Part shown: piece by piece, positions 37,318 to 47,601 of the stretch
Numbering within the stretch: the first letter of the stretch is position 1
Layout: each line of letters begins with the position of its first letter
NCBI RefSeq assembly: GCF_022808695.1
Contig: NZ_JAKZKW010000001.1
Span: forward strand, 62,001 to 126,000
DNA: 64,000 nucleotides
From: Fundidesulfovibrio soli
GTDB taxonomy: Bacteria; Desulfobacterota; Desulfovibrionia; Desulfovibrionales; Desulfovibrionaceae
Direction of reading: 5' to 3'
Made by a program: the position numbers and the translations under genes
Notes under the pieces: model-generated
Told to the model about the DNA's origin: nothing
Seen by the model: the letters and a program-made list of their open reading frames with translations, nothing else
Databases searched by the model: none

Positions 37318-38169
37318 ATGCATAAGCGCGTCATTTTGGCCCTGGTGGTCTGCGCCCTTTTCGCCGCCTCCGGCTGCGACACGGTCAAGCCTTACTGGAA
37401 GAGCACCAAGAAGATGTACAAGGAATACGTCAACGTCGACCCCACCATCGACTTGACCGACCTGGGCACCTCCGACCCCACGGTGCTCAAGTTCGCCGAG
37501 CTGTTCACCCCCGTGGACGCCCAGCTTGAATACCTGCTGCGCGCCCTTTCCGCCCAGGATGCCCCGCCCGATTCCGAATGGGTGCAGAATGTGATGACGT
37601 CCTTCCCCTGGCTCACCGGTCTGGCCGAACTGAGCCCCACCGGCACCCTGGTGAGGCGCCAGCCTTCGTTCTCCATCAAGAAGGTTGATTTCGCCCCCCT
37701 GGTGGAGTTCGAGAAGCTGTACAAAGAGCGCAAGATGGCCGCCGCCGTCTCCGTCACGGAGCTTGGAGCCGAGATCATGATCGCCAAGCCGCTCTACGTC
37801 GAGAACGACTTCGTGGGCATCCTGGTGGCCCATTTCGACGCCTCAAGCCTGGCCAAGCAGTCCCCGGAACCGGGCAAGCTGCTCATCATGTCCCCGGGCG
37901 AAACCCTGTGGGGCGGCGACGACCCGGGTGCCGGGCAGGCCATGGCCCAGCTCAAGTGGAAGAACATCCTGAAGTCCAACGTCACCGGCCAGGACACCGT
38001 GGGCGGCCGCAAGTTCCAGTGGCAGGCGCGCGCGGTGGCGCAGACGTACCTGATCTACGCCATCGAGACGGTGAAGGAGCAGCCCAAGCAGCCCAAGGCC
38101 GCCCCCCAGCCCCAGCCCGCCGCCGAACCCGCACCGGCTCAGGCCCCGGCCCAGGTTCCGGCGCAGTAA
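37318..38169 (+). CDS. Predicted lipoprotein with Pro/Ala-rich tail
   Basis: The 283-residue protein has a lipoprotein signal: [20 protein letters not shown], with the lipobox AASGC at about residue 20. The mature domain of about 230 residues ([18 protein letters not shown].., [17 protein letters not shown]) resembles an extracellular sensor-like fold, but no family is recognised. The last 25 residues are Pro/Ala/Gln repeats, perhaps reaching through the peptidoglycan. AAGGAT precedes the ATG. It is followed by fbp 22 bases later. Confidence 0.65.
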   Translation: MHKRVILALVVCALFAASGCDTVKPYWKSTKKMYKEYVNVDPTIDLTDLGTSDPTVLKFAELFTPVDAQLEYLLRALSAQDAPPDSEWVQNVMTSFPWLTGLAELSPTGTLVRRQPSFSIKKVDFAPLVEFEKLYKERKMAAAVSVTELGAEIMIAKPLYVENDFVGILVAHFDASSLAKQSPEPGKLLIMSPGETLWGGDDPGAGQAMAQLKWKNILKSNVTGQDTVGGRKFQWQARAVAQTYLIYAIETVKEQPKQPKAAPQPQPAAEPAPAQAPAQVPAQ

Positions 38170-38191
38170 CGCTTTCCAGGAAGGAGCAACA

Positions 38192-39205
38192 ATGCGCCAG
38201 GTAACCGTCACCGAACATCTGCTGCTGCACCAGAAGGAATCGCCCATGGCCACCGGGCGGTTCACCTCCATGCTCAACGAACTCATCCTCGCGGCCAAGA
38301 TCATCTCCCGCGAGGTGAACAAGGCCGGGCTGGTTGATGTGCTGGGCCTGACGGGCGAGGTCAACGTCCAGGGCGAGGCCGTTCGAAAGCTCGACGATTA
38401 CGCCAACGACATCCTGATCTACCGCATGGAGCGCGCCGGCGTGCTCTGCGCCATCGCCTCCGAGGAGAACGCCGACGTCATCGAGATACCGGAGAACATG
38501 CCCCAGGGGGATTACATCCTGATCTTCGATCCGCTGGACGGCTCCTCCAACATCGACGCCAACGTCAACGTGGGCACCATCTTCTCGATCTACCGCCGCA
38601 AGTCGAACTGCAAATGCGGCGCGACGCTGGCCGACGTGCTGCAGAAGGGCGCGGACCAGGTGGCGGCCGGATACTTCCTCTACGGCACCTCAACCATGAT
38701 GGTCTACAGCACCGGGCGCGGCGTTCACGGTTTCACCATGGACCCCAGCGTGGGCGAGTTCCTGCTTTCCCATCCCGACATCAAGACCCCCGGGACCGGC
38801 AAGATTTATTCGGTCAACGAGGCCTACTGGATCTATTGGGACGAGGCCACCCGCGAGGCGGTGAGCTACTTCAAGAGCACCGACAACTCCCGGGGCAAGC
38901 CCTACTCGCAACGCTACATCGGCTCCCTCGTGGCGGACTTCCACCGCAACCTGCTTTACGGCGGCATCTTCCTCTATCCCGCCGACATGCAGGACCCCAA
39001 GAAGCCCAGGGGCAAGCTGCGGCTGATGTGCGAGGCCAATCCCCTTGCCTTCCTGATCGAACAGGCGGGCGGCAAGGCCACCGACGGCGAAATCGACATC
39101 CTGCAGATCGAGCCATCCGAGCTGCATCAGCGCGTGCCCCTGTTCATCGGAAGCCGCAACGATGTGGACAAGGTGATGGAGATCTACCGCAAGCATAAGA
39201 AATGA
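38192..39205 (+). CDS. fbp: Fructose-1,6-bisphosphatase, class I
   Basis: The 337-residue enzyme dephosphorylates fructose-1,6-bisphosphate in gluconeogenesis. The metal-binding motif [23 protein letters not shown], the earlier ASEENAD and the C-terminal [22 protein letters not shown] are all present. AAGGAG is 7 bases before the ATG. Its stop overlaps the tsaD start (ATGA), so the two are coupled. Confidence 0.95.
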   Translation: MRQVTVTEHLLLHQKESPMATGRFTSMLNELILAAKIISREVNKAGLVDVLGLTGEVNVQGEAVRKLDDYANDILIYRMERAGVLCAIASEENADVIEIPENMPQGDYILIFDPLDGSSNIDANVNVGTIFSIYRRKSNCKCGATLADVLQKGADQVAAGYFLYGTSTMMVYSTGRGVHGFTMDPSVGEFLLSHPDIKTPGTGKIYSVNEAYWIYWDEATREAVSYFKSTDNSRGKPYSQRYIGSLVADFHRNLLYGGIFLYPADMQDPKKPRGKLRLMCEANPLAFLIEQAGGKATDGEIDILQIEPSELHQRVPLFIGSRNDVDKVMEIYRKHKK

Positions 39206-40260
39206 TCTGTCTGGGCATCGAGACATCCTGCGACGAGACGGCCCTGGCGCTCGTGTCGGAGGGCAGGGTGCTCGGTGAGCGCATGGCCAGCCAGGTGGAG
39301 CTCCACGCCCTGTTCGGGGGCGTGGTGCCCGAGTTGGCCTCGCGTGAGCACCTGCGCAAGGCCACGGCGCTCTTCTCCGGCTTACTAACCAGCGCCGGCC
39401 TCGTTCCGGGCGACATCCAGGGCGTGGCCGTGGCGCGGGGCCCGGGCCTGCTGGGCAGCCTGCTGGTGGGAATGAATCTCGCCAAGGGCCTGGCCCAGGG
39501 GCTGGGCGTGCCCCTGGTGGGCGTCAACCACCTCCACGCCCACCTTCTGGTGGCCGGGATCGAGCATGAGATCGTGTTCCCGGCACTTGGGCTGCTCATC
39601 TCCGGCGGCCACACCCACCTCTATCTCATCCGCTCCCCCTTCGATTTCGAGCTGCTGGGCCGCACCCTGGACGACGCCGCCGGCGAGGCCCTGGACAAGG
39701 CCGCCAAGCTGGTGAACCTTCCCTATCCCGGCGGCAAGTACATCGACATCCTGGGCAGCGCAGTGCAACCCGACGAGAAGCTCTTCCCCCGGCCGTACAC
39801 GGCCAACCCCGGGCTGGACTTCAGCTTCAGCGGACTCAAGAGCGCCGTCGCACGCCACATCTCGCAGAATCCGCACCTGCGGCTGCCCGCGCTCCCGGAC
39901 GGGGAGCTGCCCGACATCCCGGGGTTGCCTCTGTTCTGCGCCTCAATCAACAGCGCCGTGGCCGACACCCTGCGCATCAAGACCGAACGTGCGGCGGACC
40001 AGCACCCCGAGGCCGGAACCCTCATCGTTGCCGGGGGGGTGGCCGCGAATTCCATGATCCGGCGTGTGCTCGGCCGCATGTGCGAGCAGCGGGGGCTTGC
40101 CTGCGTGCTGCCTTCAGCCAGTCTGTGCACGGACAATGCGGTGATGGTCGCCTACCTGGGTGAGATGATGCTCAGGGCGGGCTACCGGCACGGCCCCGAG
40201 GTGACGTCCATACCCAGGGGCAGGCCCATACCTCTGGACTTTTTGGAGATGCCCGGATAA
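39202..40260 (+). CDS. tsaD: TsaD, tRNA t6A37 threonylcarbamoyltransferase
   Basis: The 352-residue protein has the TsaD/Kae1 features: [14 protein letters not shown] at the N-terminus, the metal motif [24 protein letters not shown] and [14 protein letters not shown]. It transfers threonylcarbamoyl to A37 of ANN-decoding tRNAs. It starts within the fbp stop. The complex partners TsaB and TsaE are not in this window. Confidence 0.95.
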   Translation: MICLGIETSCDETALALVSEGRVLGERMASQVELHALFGGVVPELASREHLRKATALFSGLLTSAGLVPGDIQGVAVARGPGLLGSLLVGMNLAKGLAQGLGVPLVGVNHLHAHLLVAGIEHEIVFPALGLLISGGHTHLYLIRSPFDFELLGRTLDDAAGEALDKAAKLVNLPYPGGKYIDILGSAVQPDEKLFPRPYTANPGLDFSFSGLKSAVARHISQNPHLRLPALPDGELPDIPGLPLFCASINSAVADTLRIKTERAADQHPEAGTLIVAGGVAANSMIRRVLGRMCEQRGLACVLPSASLCTDNAVMVAYLGEMMLRAGYRHGPEVTSIPRGRPIPLDFLEMPG

Positions 40261-40272
40261 GGGTCGAAAATC

Positions 40273-41544
40273 ATGGAACCCTGTCACGTTGCTCACCAGG
40301 GCGATGTGCCCGCTTTTTCCTTCGAGAGCCAAGCCGGCCAGCTCATCAAGGTCGGGCTCGCACTCTCCAGCACCCGTGTCCTGGGCGATCTGCTCGAAAT
40401 GGTCCTGCTGGAAGCCCGAAAGCTCACCGGAGCCGATGCGGGTTCAGTCTATCTGGTGGACGGCAGCGTGCTGCGCTTCGAAACCTCGCAGAACGGCACC
40501 CTGTCGGAAAGACTCGGTGAGGATGCCTGCCGGGCCCTCTTCAAAACCTACGAACTGCCCCTCAACGCCGAATCCATCGCCGGGTACGTGGCCGTCAGCA
40601 AGGAAATGGTCAACATTGCCGACGTCTACGACATAGACCCGTCCGCACCGTACCGGTTCAACCCTGCCAGCGACCGCGCCAACGACTATTCCACCCACTC
40701 CATGCTCTCCCTGCCCATGATGGACCAGAAGGACGAGGTTGTGGGCGTGCTCCAGCTCATCAACGCCACACGTGAAACGCCCGAAGGGAAACGCGTGGTC
40801 CCCTTCGACTCCATGTGCCTGCCCGTGGTGGGAGCCCTGGCCTCCCAGGCGGCTGTGGCCATCGTCAACGCCAAACTGACCATGGCGTTGCAGAAGTCCT
40901 GGCTGGACAGCGTGCTCAGGCTGGGCCTGGCGGCCGAATACCGCGACAAGGAGACGGCCAACCACATCACCAGGGTGAGCGAATACGCCCTGCTGCTGGG
41001 CCGCAATCTGGGCATGGACAAGAACGGGCTCGAGCTTCTGCACTGGGGCGCGGCCATGCACGACACGGGCAAGCTCGGCATCCCGGACTCCATTTTGCAC
41101 AAGCCGGGGCTGCTCACCCCCGAGGAGCGCGCCACCATGGAGTACCACACGCTCATCGGCGCGCTCATCCTCAAGGGCGACTCCAATCCCATCCTCATGG
41201 CGTCGCAGTCCGTGGCCCTGACCCACCACGAGCGCTGGGACGGCAACGGCTATCCGCGCGGGCTTTCGGGGGAGGCCATCCCCCTGTTCGGGCGCATCAC
41301 CGCCCTGGTGGACGTGTTCGACGCTTTGAGCTCCCGCCGGGTCTACAAGCCGGCTTTCTCCATGGAGAAGGTCGTCCAGATTCTCGGTGAGGAGCGGGGC
41401 AGGCACTTCGATCCCACCCTGGTGGACATCCTGCTGGACAACCTGGATGAGGCCGACGCAATCCGCACCACCCACGCGGATACGGAGGCCGATTTCGAAA
41501 AATTCCGAAATTATTCGCTTCTCAAAATCGAGGACGTTCTGTAA
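40273..41544 (+). CDS. GAF and HD-GYP domain cyclic-di-GMP phosphodiesterase
   Basis: The 423-residue protein has an N-terminal GAF domain (residues about 30-200; ARKLTGADAGSVYLVD to SLPMMDQKDEVVGVLQLINA). A C-terminal HD-GYP domain follows. The metal and catalytic motifs are intact: H263-D264 in AAMHDTGKLGIPD and GYP at 326-328 in HHERWDGNGYPRGLSG. It should hydrolyse cyclic di-GMP in response to a GAF ligand. No receiver domain is present. It lies 12 bases after tsaD. Confidence 0.85.
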   Translation: MEPCHVAHQGDVPAFSFESQAGQLIKVGLALSSTRVLGDLLEMVLLEARKLTGADAGSVYLVDGSVLRFETSQNGTLSERLGEDACRALFKTYELPLNAESIAGYVAVSKEMVNIADVYDIDPSAPYRFNPASDRANDYSTHSMLSLPMMDQKDEVVGVLQLINATRETPEGKRVVPFDSMCLPVVGALASQAAVAIVNAKLTMALQKSWLDSVLRLGLAAEYRDKETANHITRVSEYALLLGRNLGMDKNGLELLHWGAAMHDTGKLGIPDSILHKPGLLTPEERATMEYHTLIGALILKGDSNPILMASQSVALTHHERWDGNGYPRGLSGEAIPLFGRITALVDVFDALSSRRVYKPAFSMEKVVQILGEERGRHFDPTLVDILLDNLDEADAIRTTHADTEADFEKFRNYSLLKIEDVL

Positions 41545-41649
41545 GAACCAAACAAGCCGGAACGCCGCCCGAACGCCCCGCGAACCCGCGGGACGCTTCG
41601 TTGTGATGGCCCTTCCGCGCCCGCCAAGCAACAGCAAAGGAGAATCACA

Positions 41650-41970
41650 ATGGCCATCCAGATCACCGATGCGAACTTTGAAGAAGAAATCCTCAAGTGC
41701 CAGCTCCCTGTCCTGGTCGATTTCTGGGCGCCCTGGTGCGGCCCCTGCCGTGCGATGGGCCCCGTGATCGACGAGCTGGCCAACGAGTACACCGGCCAGG
41801 TGAAAGTGACCAAGATGAACGTTGACGAGAACCCCTCCACCCCCAGCAAGTACGGCATCCGCGCCATTCCCACTCTGATCCTGTTCAAGGGCGGCGAAGT
41901 CGTGGAACAGATCACCGGCGCCGTCTCAAAATCCTCCATCAAGGAAATGATCAGCCAGAAGGCGCTCTAG
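41650..41970 (+). CDS. trxA: Thioredoxin
   Basis: The 106-residue protein has the classic active site WCGPC (Cys30 and Cys33) in DFWAPWCGPCRAMGP, the cis-Pro loop AIPTLILF and normal length. It reduces protein disulfides and is re-reduced by the reductase encoded 4 bases downstream. AAAGGAG precedes the ATG. The preceding 105-base gap has no gene and no clear promoter. Confidence 0.95.
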   Translation: MAIQITDANFEEEILKCQLPVLVDFWAPWCGPCRAMGPVIDELANEYTGQVKVTKMNVDENPSTPSKYGIRAIPTLILFKGGEVVEQITGAVSKSSIKEMISQKAL

Positions 41971-41974
41971 TCTC

Positions 41975-42904
41975 ATGAAAATGTTCGACGCCGTGGTCGT
42001 CGGGGGCGGGCCGTCGGGGCTTACGGCGGCCCTCTACCTTGCCAGGTCCGACCTGAAAGTCGCTCTAGTGGAGAAACTGGCCCACGGCGGACAGGTTCTG
42101 ATGACGCACCTCATCGAGAACTACCCCGGCTATCCCGAGGGCATCGAGGGCTGGAAGCTGGCGGACATCTTCTCGAAGCATCTCTCCGCTTATCCCAACG
42201 TGGAGCACATCAGCGGCACCGTCAAATCCATCGAGCCCCACGAGGGCGTGAATCGCGTCCAGCTCGACGAGGAAACCCTCCACGCCAGGGCGATCATCAT
42301 CTGCAGCGGCGCGCAATACAAGCGCGTCGGCCTGCCGGGCGAGAAGCAGCTTCTGGGCAAGGGGGTCTCCTACTGCGCCCTTTGCGACGGAAACTTCTTC
42401 AGGGGCCAGGACGTGGCCGTCATCGGCGGAGGCAATTCCGCCCTTGAAGAGTCTTTGTACCTTGCAAGACTGGTCAAAAAAATCTACCTCATCCACCGCC
42501 GGGACGATTTCCGCGCCCAGCGTTGCTACCAGGACAAGTGCGAGGTTCACCCGAACATCGATATCCTGCGCAGCTCCGTGGTGGACGAGATCGTCGGGCA
42601 GGACAAAGTCGAGGCCGTAATGGTCAGGAACGTGAAAACCGGTGTCGTCCAAAGGATCGACGTGGAGGGCGTTTTCGTCTTCGTCGGTTACGAGCCGCAG
42701 GGCGGATTCTTCCCCGCGGGCATCGAACTGGACAGCAAAGGGTTCATCGTCACCGATCAGGAGTGCCGCACCTCAATCCCAGGCATCTACGCCGCCGGAG
42801 ACGTCCGTTCCAAGAACGTCCGCCAGGTGGCCACGGCCGTGGGTGACGGGGCCTTGGCGGCGAGCACAGTCATCAGTTACCTGGAGACACTGGGGCATCA
42901 CTAA
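41975..42904 (+). CDS. trxB: Thioredoxin reductase
   Basis: The 309-residue flavoprotein has the FAD site VVGGGPSGLTAAL, the redox pair in YCALCDGNFF, the NAD(P)H site AVIGGGNSALEESLYL and the C-terminal IYAAGDVRSKNVRQVATAVGDGA. It is the low-molecular-weight type. The NAD(P)H-binding loop (HRRDDFRAQ) contains arginines compatible with NADPH. It forms an operon with trxA. Confidence 0.93.
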   Translation: MKMFDAVVVGGGPSGLTAALYLARSDLKVALVEKLAHGGQVLMTHLIENYPGYPEGIEGWKLADIFSKHLSAYPNVEHISGTVKSIEPHEGVNRVQLDEETLHARAIIICSGAQYKRVGLPGEKQLLGKGVSYCALCDGNFFRGQDVAVIGGGNSALEESLYLARLVKKIYLIHRRDDFRAQRCYQDKCEVHPNIDILRSSVVDEIVGQDKVEAVMVRNVKTGVVQRIDVEGVFVFVGYEPQGGFFPAGIELDSKGFIVTDQECRTSIPGIYAAGDVRSKNVRQVATAVGDGALAASTVISYLETLGHH

Positions 42905-42928
42905 AACCCGGCCCCCGAAATCACACAC

Positions 42929-43663
42929 ATGACAAGATCCACCATCGCCCGCGCCTTTTGTTTGGCGTTGCTCCTGTTCGGCCTCTCCGGCTGCGGCTTC
43001 ATCGACTATTACTTCCTCCCCCCTCCTGAAGACACAGCCCAGGAACTCTGGGAAGCGGGGCGCGAGGCCATGAAGGAGAAGAAGTACACCGAAGCTCAGG
43101 AATACTTCCTGAAGCTCAAGGACCGCTATCCCTTCAGCCCCTACACGCCTGACGGCATCGTGGGCCTGGGCGACGCCTACTTCATGGACGACAAGTTCCT
43201 GCAGGCCGCTGACGCCTACAAGGAGTTCGAGGCCCTGCACCCCAGGCACGAGCAGATCCCCTACGTGCTCTACCAGGTCGGCGTCTCCATCTTCCGCAGG
43301 CTGGATTCCATCGACATGCCCCAGGACGGCCTGAACGAGTCCATTCAGTACTTCACCGTCCTCAAGGACGCCTACCCCAACACCCAGTGGGGCAAGGACG
43401 CCCCCAACTGGATCGTGAAGTGCCGTACGCGCATGGCGCAGCACGAGATCTTCATCGCTGACTTCTACTGGAACAGCAGCCGCTACGGCGCGGCCTGGAA
43501 ACGCTACATGTACGTGGCGGAAAACTTCAAGGACCTGCCGGAGATATACAAGTACTCCAAGGAGCGGGCACAGGTCTCCTACCTTGAGTACCAGAAGACG
43601 CTCTCCGAAAAGGAACGCCGCGAGGCGGAAGGCACTTGGCACAAGTTCCTCAAGTGGCTCTAA
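42929..43663 (+). CDS. bamD: BamD, outer-membrane assembly lipoprotein
   Basis: The 244-residue protein begins with a lipoprotein signal (LALLLFGLSGCGF, lipid Cys at about residue 22). Tandem TPRs follow: AGREAMKEKKYTEAQEYFLKLKDRYPFSPYTP and ADAYKEFEALHPRH. This is the standard BamD architecture, part of the complex that inserts beta-barrel proteins into the outer membrane. It confirms a Gram-negative envelope. A terminator follows directly. Confidence 0.9.
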   Translation: MTRSTIARAFCLALLLFGLSGCGFIDYYFLPPPEDTAQELWEAGREAMKEKKYTEAQEYFLKLKDRYPFSPYTPDGIVGLGDAYFMDDKFLQAADAYKEFEALHPRHEQIPYVLYQVGVSIFRRLDSIDMPQDGLNESIQYFTVLKDAYPNTQWGKDAPNWIVKCRTRMAQHEIFIADFYWNSSRYGAAWKRYMYVAENFKDLPEIYKYSKERAQVSYLEYQKTLSEKERREAEGTWHKFLKWL

Positions 43664-43669
43664 CAGACT

Positions 43670-43693
43670 GGGCGGCCTCCGGGCCGCCCTTTT
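43670..43693 (+). terminator. Rho-independent terminator after bamD
   Basis: GGGCGGCC/GGCCGCCC stem of 8 bp, a 4-base loop and then TTTT, 6 bases past the bamD stop. The next gene starts only 7 bases after the T run, leaving no room for an ordinary leader promoter. Confidence 0.85.
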
Positions 43694-43699
43694 CATCCC

Positions 43700-44506
43700 A
43701 TGAACCATCAGGAATCATCCCCACCGCCCGGCGCGCCGCCCCTCCCCGAACAGTGGCGCGTCGGCGATGGCCGTTTCGCCAGGGCTTACGCCCGCACCGG
43801 CGACTCGGGCCGCGCCATCATCAAGACCTGCATCGTGGGCCTCTTCGAAACCCTTGACTCGCAAGCCCCCACCCGGACGCTCGCAGCCGGGACGTTCCAT
43901 TCCGGCAACACGAGACTGATAGAGAATCGCCCGCGCCCCTGGTACGCCCTGGTGCTGGGGCAGGAGGTCAAGGCACCGGCTCAGGTCGTGGCCGCAGTTC
44001 TTCCGGCCATGGCCCGGCGCATCCCGCTGGTGGCGGTGCTGCGCCCCGGGGTGAGCGCGCCCTGGCCGGATGGCGTACTTACGGCCCTGGAGCTCTGCGG
44101 CGTGGAGAACGTCTTCGCTCCGCCCCTCAGGGAGCTGCCCGGCTGCCTGGAGGCCCTGGCCTCCCTTGGCGAAGGCGGGGTGGCCTGCCTGGGCGACTCG
44201 GCGCTCTGGAGCCGCGTCCGCGACTTGGGCGAGGTCAGCCATTGGCTACGGCCGCCGGTTTCGATCGGCGTTGTGGAGTCCGGCGCGCTGTGGGACATGG
44301 AAGCCGTGGCCGTGGCTCACGCCGGGGTGCCGCTCGAACGGTTGGAGGCCGCTCAGGGTTCGCTGGACGCCGTCCTGTCCTCCCCGGATCAGGCCCCGGA
44401 CTGGTGTCCCCTTGTTCTGGAGCCTGGACGCGAGGCCATGTGGGAGTGGCCCGGTCTTCCTGAAGCTCTTTTTCAGCAAACCCGCGTGCAACTGGGCAGG
44501 GGGTAA
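43700..44506 (+). CDS. Protein of unknown function upstream of the EF-G paralogue
   Basis: The 268-residue protein has no recognised family. It has no signal peptide; a mixed alpha/beta pattern ([35 protein letters not shown]) suggests a globular cytoplasmic fold. One internal [18 protein letters not shown] segment looks nucleotide-domain-like, but no binding motif is complete. Its stop lies 1 base before the EF-G start, so the two are tightly coupled; a role with translation is suggested by that alone. Confidence 0.6.
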   Translation: MNHQESSPPPGAPPLPEQWRVGDGRFARAYARTGDSGRAIIKTCIVGLFETLDSQAPTRTLAAGTFHSGNTRLIENRPRPWYALVLGQEVKAPAQVVAAVLPAMARRIPLVAVLRPGVSAPWPDGVLTALELCGVENVFAPPLRELPGCLEALASLGEGGVACLGDSALWSRVRDLGEVSHWLRPPVSIGVVESGALWDMEAVAVAHAGVPLERLEAAQGSLDAVLSSPDQAPDWCPLVLEPGREAMWEWPGLPEALFQQTRVQLGRG

Positions 44507-44507
44507 C

Positions 44508-46544
44508 ATGGCCGCACCCGCCACCGGCAGAAAAGGGCTCTCCGCGCTGCGAAATATCGGCATCATCGCCCATATCGACGCGGGCAAGACCACCCTGACC
44601 GAACGCATCCTCTATTTCGCGGGCAAGATCCACCGGATGGGCGAGGTGCACGAGGGCACCGCCACCATGGACTACCTGCCCGAAGAGCAGGAGCGCGGCA
44701 TCACCATCACCTCCGCCTGCACCACCTGCTACTGGAGCGCCCACCAGATCAACATCATCGACACCCCCGGGCATGTGGACTTCACCATCGAAGTGGAGCG
44801 CTCCCTGCGCGTTCTGGACGGCGCCGTGGGAGTGTTTTGCGGCGTGGCCGGGGTCGAGCCGCAGTCCGAGACGGTGTGGCGGCAGTCCGAGCATTACAAG
44901 GTCCCAAAGCTGGCCTTCGTAAACAAGATGGACCGCCCCGGCGCGGATTTCGCGGCCGTGCTGGAATCCATGCGGCTGCGCCTGGGCGCCAGGCCGCTGG
45001 CCGTGCAAATCCCCCTGGGCTCCGGGCAGGATTTCCACGCCGTTGCCGACCTTGTGACCCTGGAGAAGATCACCTTCGCCGGGGAGGAGGTGCAGCGCGT
45101 CCCGCTCTCCGAGGCCGAGCGAGCCTTGGCCGCACCCTGGCGCGACGCCATGCTGGAGGCCCTGGCCGAACACGACGACGCCCTGATGGAGGCCTACCTT
45201 TCCGGCGAGGACCTGGCCCCGGATGCCGTGCGTCCCGTGATCCGCAAGGCCGCCCTCTCACGCGCACTGGTGCCCGTGCTTACAGGTTCGGCCCTGCGCA
45301 ACATGGGCGTGCAGCCGCTCATGGACGCCGTCTGCCACTACCTGCCCAGCCCGGCGGACGTGGTTCCGGCCCACGGCCAGCACACCCACACCCACGAGGA
45401 CATGGAGCTGGCACCAGACCCCAAAAGCCCCCTGGCCGCGCTGGTTTTCAAGGTGCTCATGGAGGCGGGGCGCAGGCTGGCGCTGGCCCGCGTCTATTGC
45501 GGCGAATTGGTCGAGGGGGCGGACTGCCTCAACGTCACGCAGGGCAAGACGGAGCGGGTGGGGCGCCTCTTCCGCCTGCACGCCGACCAGAAAGAGCCCC
45601 TTCAAAAGGCCGGCCCCGGCGAGATCGTGGCCATTTCGGGCATGAAGCTGCCCCGCACGGGCGACACCCTGGCGGACAAATCACGTCCGGTGCTGCTGGA
45701 GAGCATCTCGCAGTACAAGCCGGTGCTCTCGCTGGCCCTGGAGCCGCGCAACACCGAGGAGCTTGAGAAGCTCCAGGAGGCCATCGGCCGACTCCTGCTT
45801 GAGGACCCGACCCTGGGCAGCGTCTACGACGAGGACACGGGCCAGCTCATCCTCTCGGGCATGGGGGAGCTGCACCTGGAGGTTGTGCTGGAGCGCATCC
45901 GGCGCGAACACGGCCTCTCGCCCCGTTCGGGCAAGCCCCAGGTCGTCTGTCAGGAGACCGTGACCCGCGAAGCCACCGGCGAGGCCGTGTTCCAGCGCGA
46001 ACTGGGCGGCCAGAAGCACTACGGCAAGGTGACGCTGGAGGTCTCCCCGCTGCCGCGCGAAAAAGGGCGCGAGATCCATGTGCCGCTTGACCCCAAGGTT
46101 TGGCCCAAGGCCTGGCTGGACGCCGTGGCCGAAGGCCTGGAGGACGGCCTGGCCTCGGGCGCGCATTCCGGCTTCCCCGTGCAGGACGTCTCCGTGCGCG
46201 TGCTGGACATGGGCAGGCTCGACGGAGAATCCTCGGCCGTGGGCTACCGCATGGCCGCGGCCCAGGCCCTCAAGGCCGCCCTGCGCGATGCGCGCCCGGC
46301 GTTGCTGGAGCCCATCATGCTCCTTGAGATCGGCGTGCCCGGGGATTTCGTGGGCGATGTTATCGGCCTGCTCGGCACCAAAGGAGCCAAGATCGAGAAC
46401 CTTTTCGACCGGGCCGGGCTCAAGGTGGTCCAGGCGCTCACCCCCCTGAGCAGGCTGTTCGGCTTCTCCACGGAGCTGCGCTCGGCCACGCAGGGCAGGG
46501 CGGGGCTGGTCATGAAATTCGAACGTTTCGACCTGCTGGATTAG
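44508..46544 (+). CDS. Elongation factor G family GTPase (probable EF-G2-type)
   Basis: The 678-residue protein has the EF-G layout: G1 [17 protein letters not shown]2 [12 protein letters not shown]3 DTPGHVDFT and G4 VNKMDRPG. Domains II-V then end with the [31 protein letters not shown]-terminal domain. It is slightly shorter than canonical EF-G (about 692) and not next to rpsL-rpsG-tuf, so it is likely a paralogue such as EF-G2 with a role in translocation or recycling. Start ATG at 44508; the longer open frame is not protein-like. Confidence 0.85.
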   Translation: MAAPATGRKGLSALRNIGIIAHIDAGKTTLTERILYFAGKIHRMGEVHEGTATMDYLPEEQERGITITSACTTCYWSAHQINIIDTPGHVDFTIEVERSLRVLDGAVGVFCGVAGVEPQSETVWRQSEHYKVPKLAFVNKMDRPGADFAAVLESMRLRLGARPLAVQIPLGSGQDFHAVADLVTLEKITFAGEEVQRVPLSEAERALAAPWRDAMLEALAEHDDALMEAYLSGEDLAPDAVRPVIRKAALSRALVPVLTGSALRNMGVQPLMDAVCHYLPSPADVVPAHGQHTHTHEDMELAPDPKSPLAALVFKVLMEAGRRLALARVYCGELVEGADCLNVTQGKTERVGRLFRLHADQKEPLQKAGPGEIVAISGMKLPRTGDTLADKSRPVLLESISQYKPVLSLALEPRNTEELEKLQEAIGRLLLEDPTLGSVYDEDTGQLILSGMGELHLEVVLERIRREHGLSPRSGKPQVVCQETVTREATGEAVFQRELGGQKHYGKVTLEVSPLPREKGREIHVPLDPKVWPKAWLDAVAEGLEDGLASGAHSGFPVQDVSVRVLDMGRLDGESSAVGYRMAAAQALKAALRDARPALLEPIMLLEIGVPGDFVGDVIGLLGTKGAKIENLFDRAGLKVVQALTPLSRLFGFSTELRSATQGRAGLVMKFERFDLLD

Positions 46545-46546
46545 CC

Positions 46547-47143
46547 GTGAGAATACTCGGCGGAAACTTCAAGGGCCGCAACCTGCCCACGCTGGAGGCC
46601 AAAGGCTGCCGCCCGGCCATGGCCGTGGTGCGCGAGGCCCTGTTCAACATCATCGCCGCGCGCGGCCTTGCGCTGGAGGGCGCGCGCGTCATCGACGTCT
46701 TCGCGGGCACGGGCAGCCTCGGTTTCGAGTGCCTGAGCCGCGGGGCCGGCTTCGTGCAGTTCGTGGAGGCCAACCGCGCCCTGGCAAAGCGCATCGCGGA
46801 CAACGCCCGGCTGCTGGGCCTCGATGCCCCCAGGGTGGCCGCTGCCCCGGCGGACGCCCTGAAACTGCTGGCCAGGCCGCCCCGCATTCCGTTCGATCTT
46901 GCCTTTGTCGATCCTCCCTACGGCCAGGAACTGCTGGCCCCCGTGATGAACCTGCTCGCCGCCAAACGCTGGCTCGCCGACGGGGCGCTGGTGGTGGCGG
47001 AAGTGGAAAAGAACCTCGAATACGCCGGCTGGCCCGCTTCGCTTGCGCTTGAGGCCGACCGCCAGTACGGACAGACCAGGATACTCATATGGACGCACCA
47101 GATCCCCGCACCGCAGTCTACCCCGGAACCTTCGACCCCCTGA
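46547..47143 (+). CDS. rsmD: RsmD, 16S rRNA guanine-966 N2-methyltransferase
   Basis: The 198-residue enzyme has the RsmD N-terminus RILGGNFKGRNL, SAM motif VIDVFAGTGSLGFECLSRGA and the catalytic FDLAFVDPPYGQELL. It starts at GTG 46547, 2 bases after the EF-G stop. The C-terminal tail runs beyond the usual YGQTR ending and overlaps coaD by 55 bases. Confidence 0.9.
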   Translation: MRILGGNFKGRNLPTLEAKGCRPAMAVVREALFNIIAARGLALEGARVIDVFAGTGSLGFECLSRGAGFVQFVEANRALAKRIADNARLLGLDAPRVAAAPADALKLLARPPRIPFDLAFVDPPYGQELLAPVMNLLAAKRWLADGALVVAEVEKNLEYAGWPASLALEADRQYGQTRILIWTHQIPAPQSTPEPSTP

Positions 47144-47601
47144 CCATGGGCCACTGGAGCCTGGTTCGCCGCGGGCTCAAGGTGTTCCCCCGCGTCATCG
47201 TGGCCGTGGCCGAGCACTCCCCGAAGCAGCCCATGTTCTCCCTCGAGGAGCGCGTGGACATGATCAAGGAAGTCTTCCGCAATGACCCTGGCGTCAGCGT
47301 CGAACCCTTCAGCGGCCTGCTCGTCAACTACGTGCGCTCCACCGGGGCCGGGGTCATCCTGCGGGGGATGCGCGCCGTCTCCGACTTCGACTACGAGTTC
47401 CAGCTGGCCCTGATGAACCGCCGCCTGGACAAGGACATCGAGACGGTGTTCCTGATGACCGACTTCAAATGGCTCTACATCAGCTCCACCATCATCAAGG
47501 AGCTGGCCCGCGCCGGGGGCGATTACGAGGGCCTTGTGCCCGACGCCGTGCGCGCCCGCTTGGTTGAGCGCCTCGGGCCTGTCAACGGCAAGAAGGCATG
47601 A
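47089..47601 (+). CDS. coaD: Phosphopantetheine adenylyltransferase
   Basis: The 170-residue nucleotidyltransferase has YPGTFDPLTMGHWSLVRR (the TxGH motif), LRGMRAVSDFDYEFQL and WLYISSTIIKEL (the ISSTxIK motif). It makes dephospho-CoA; the next enzyme, CoaE, is fused to RluA at 23950. It overlaps rsmD by 55 bases and miaA by 4 bases (ATGA). Confidence 0.95.
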   Translation: MDAPDPRTAVYPGTFDPLTMGHWSLVRRGLKVFPRVIVAVAEHSPKQPMFSLEERVDMIKEVFRNDPGVSVEPFSGLLVNYVRSTGAGVILRGMRAVSDFDYEFQLALMNRRLDKDIETVFLMTDFKWLYISSTIIKELARAGGDYEGLVPDAVRARLVERLGPVNGKKA

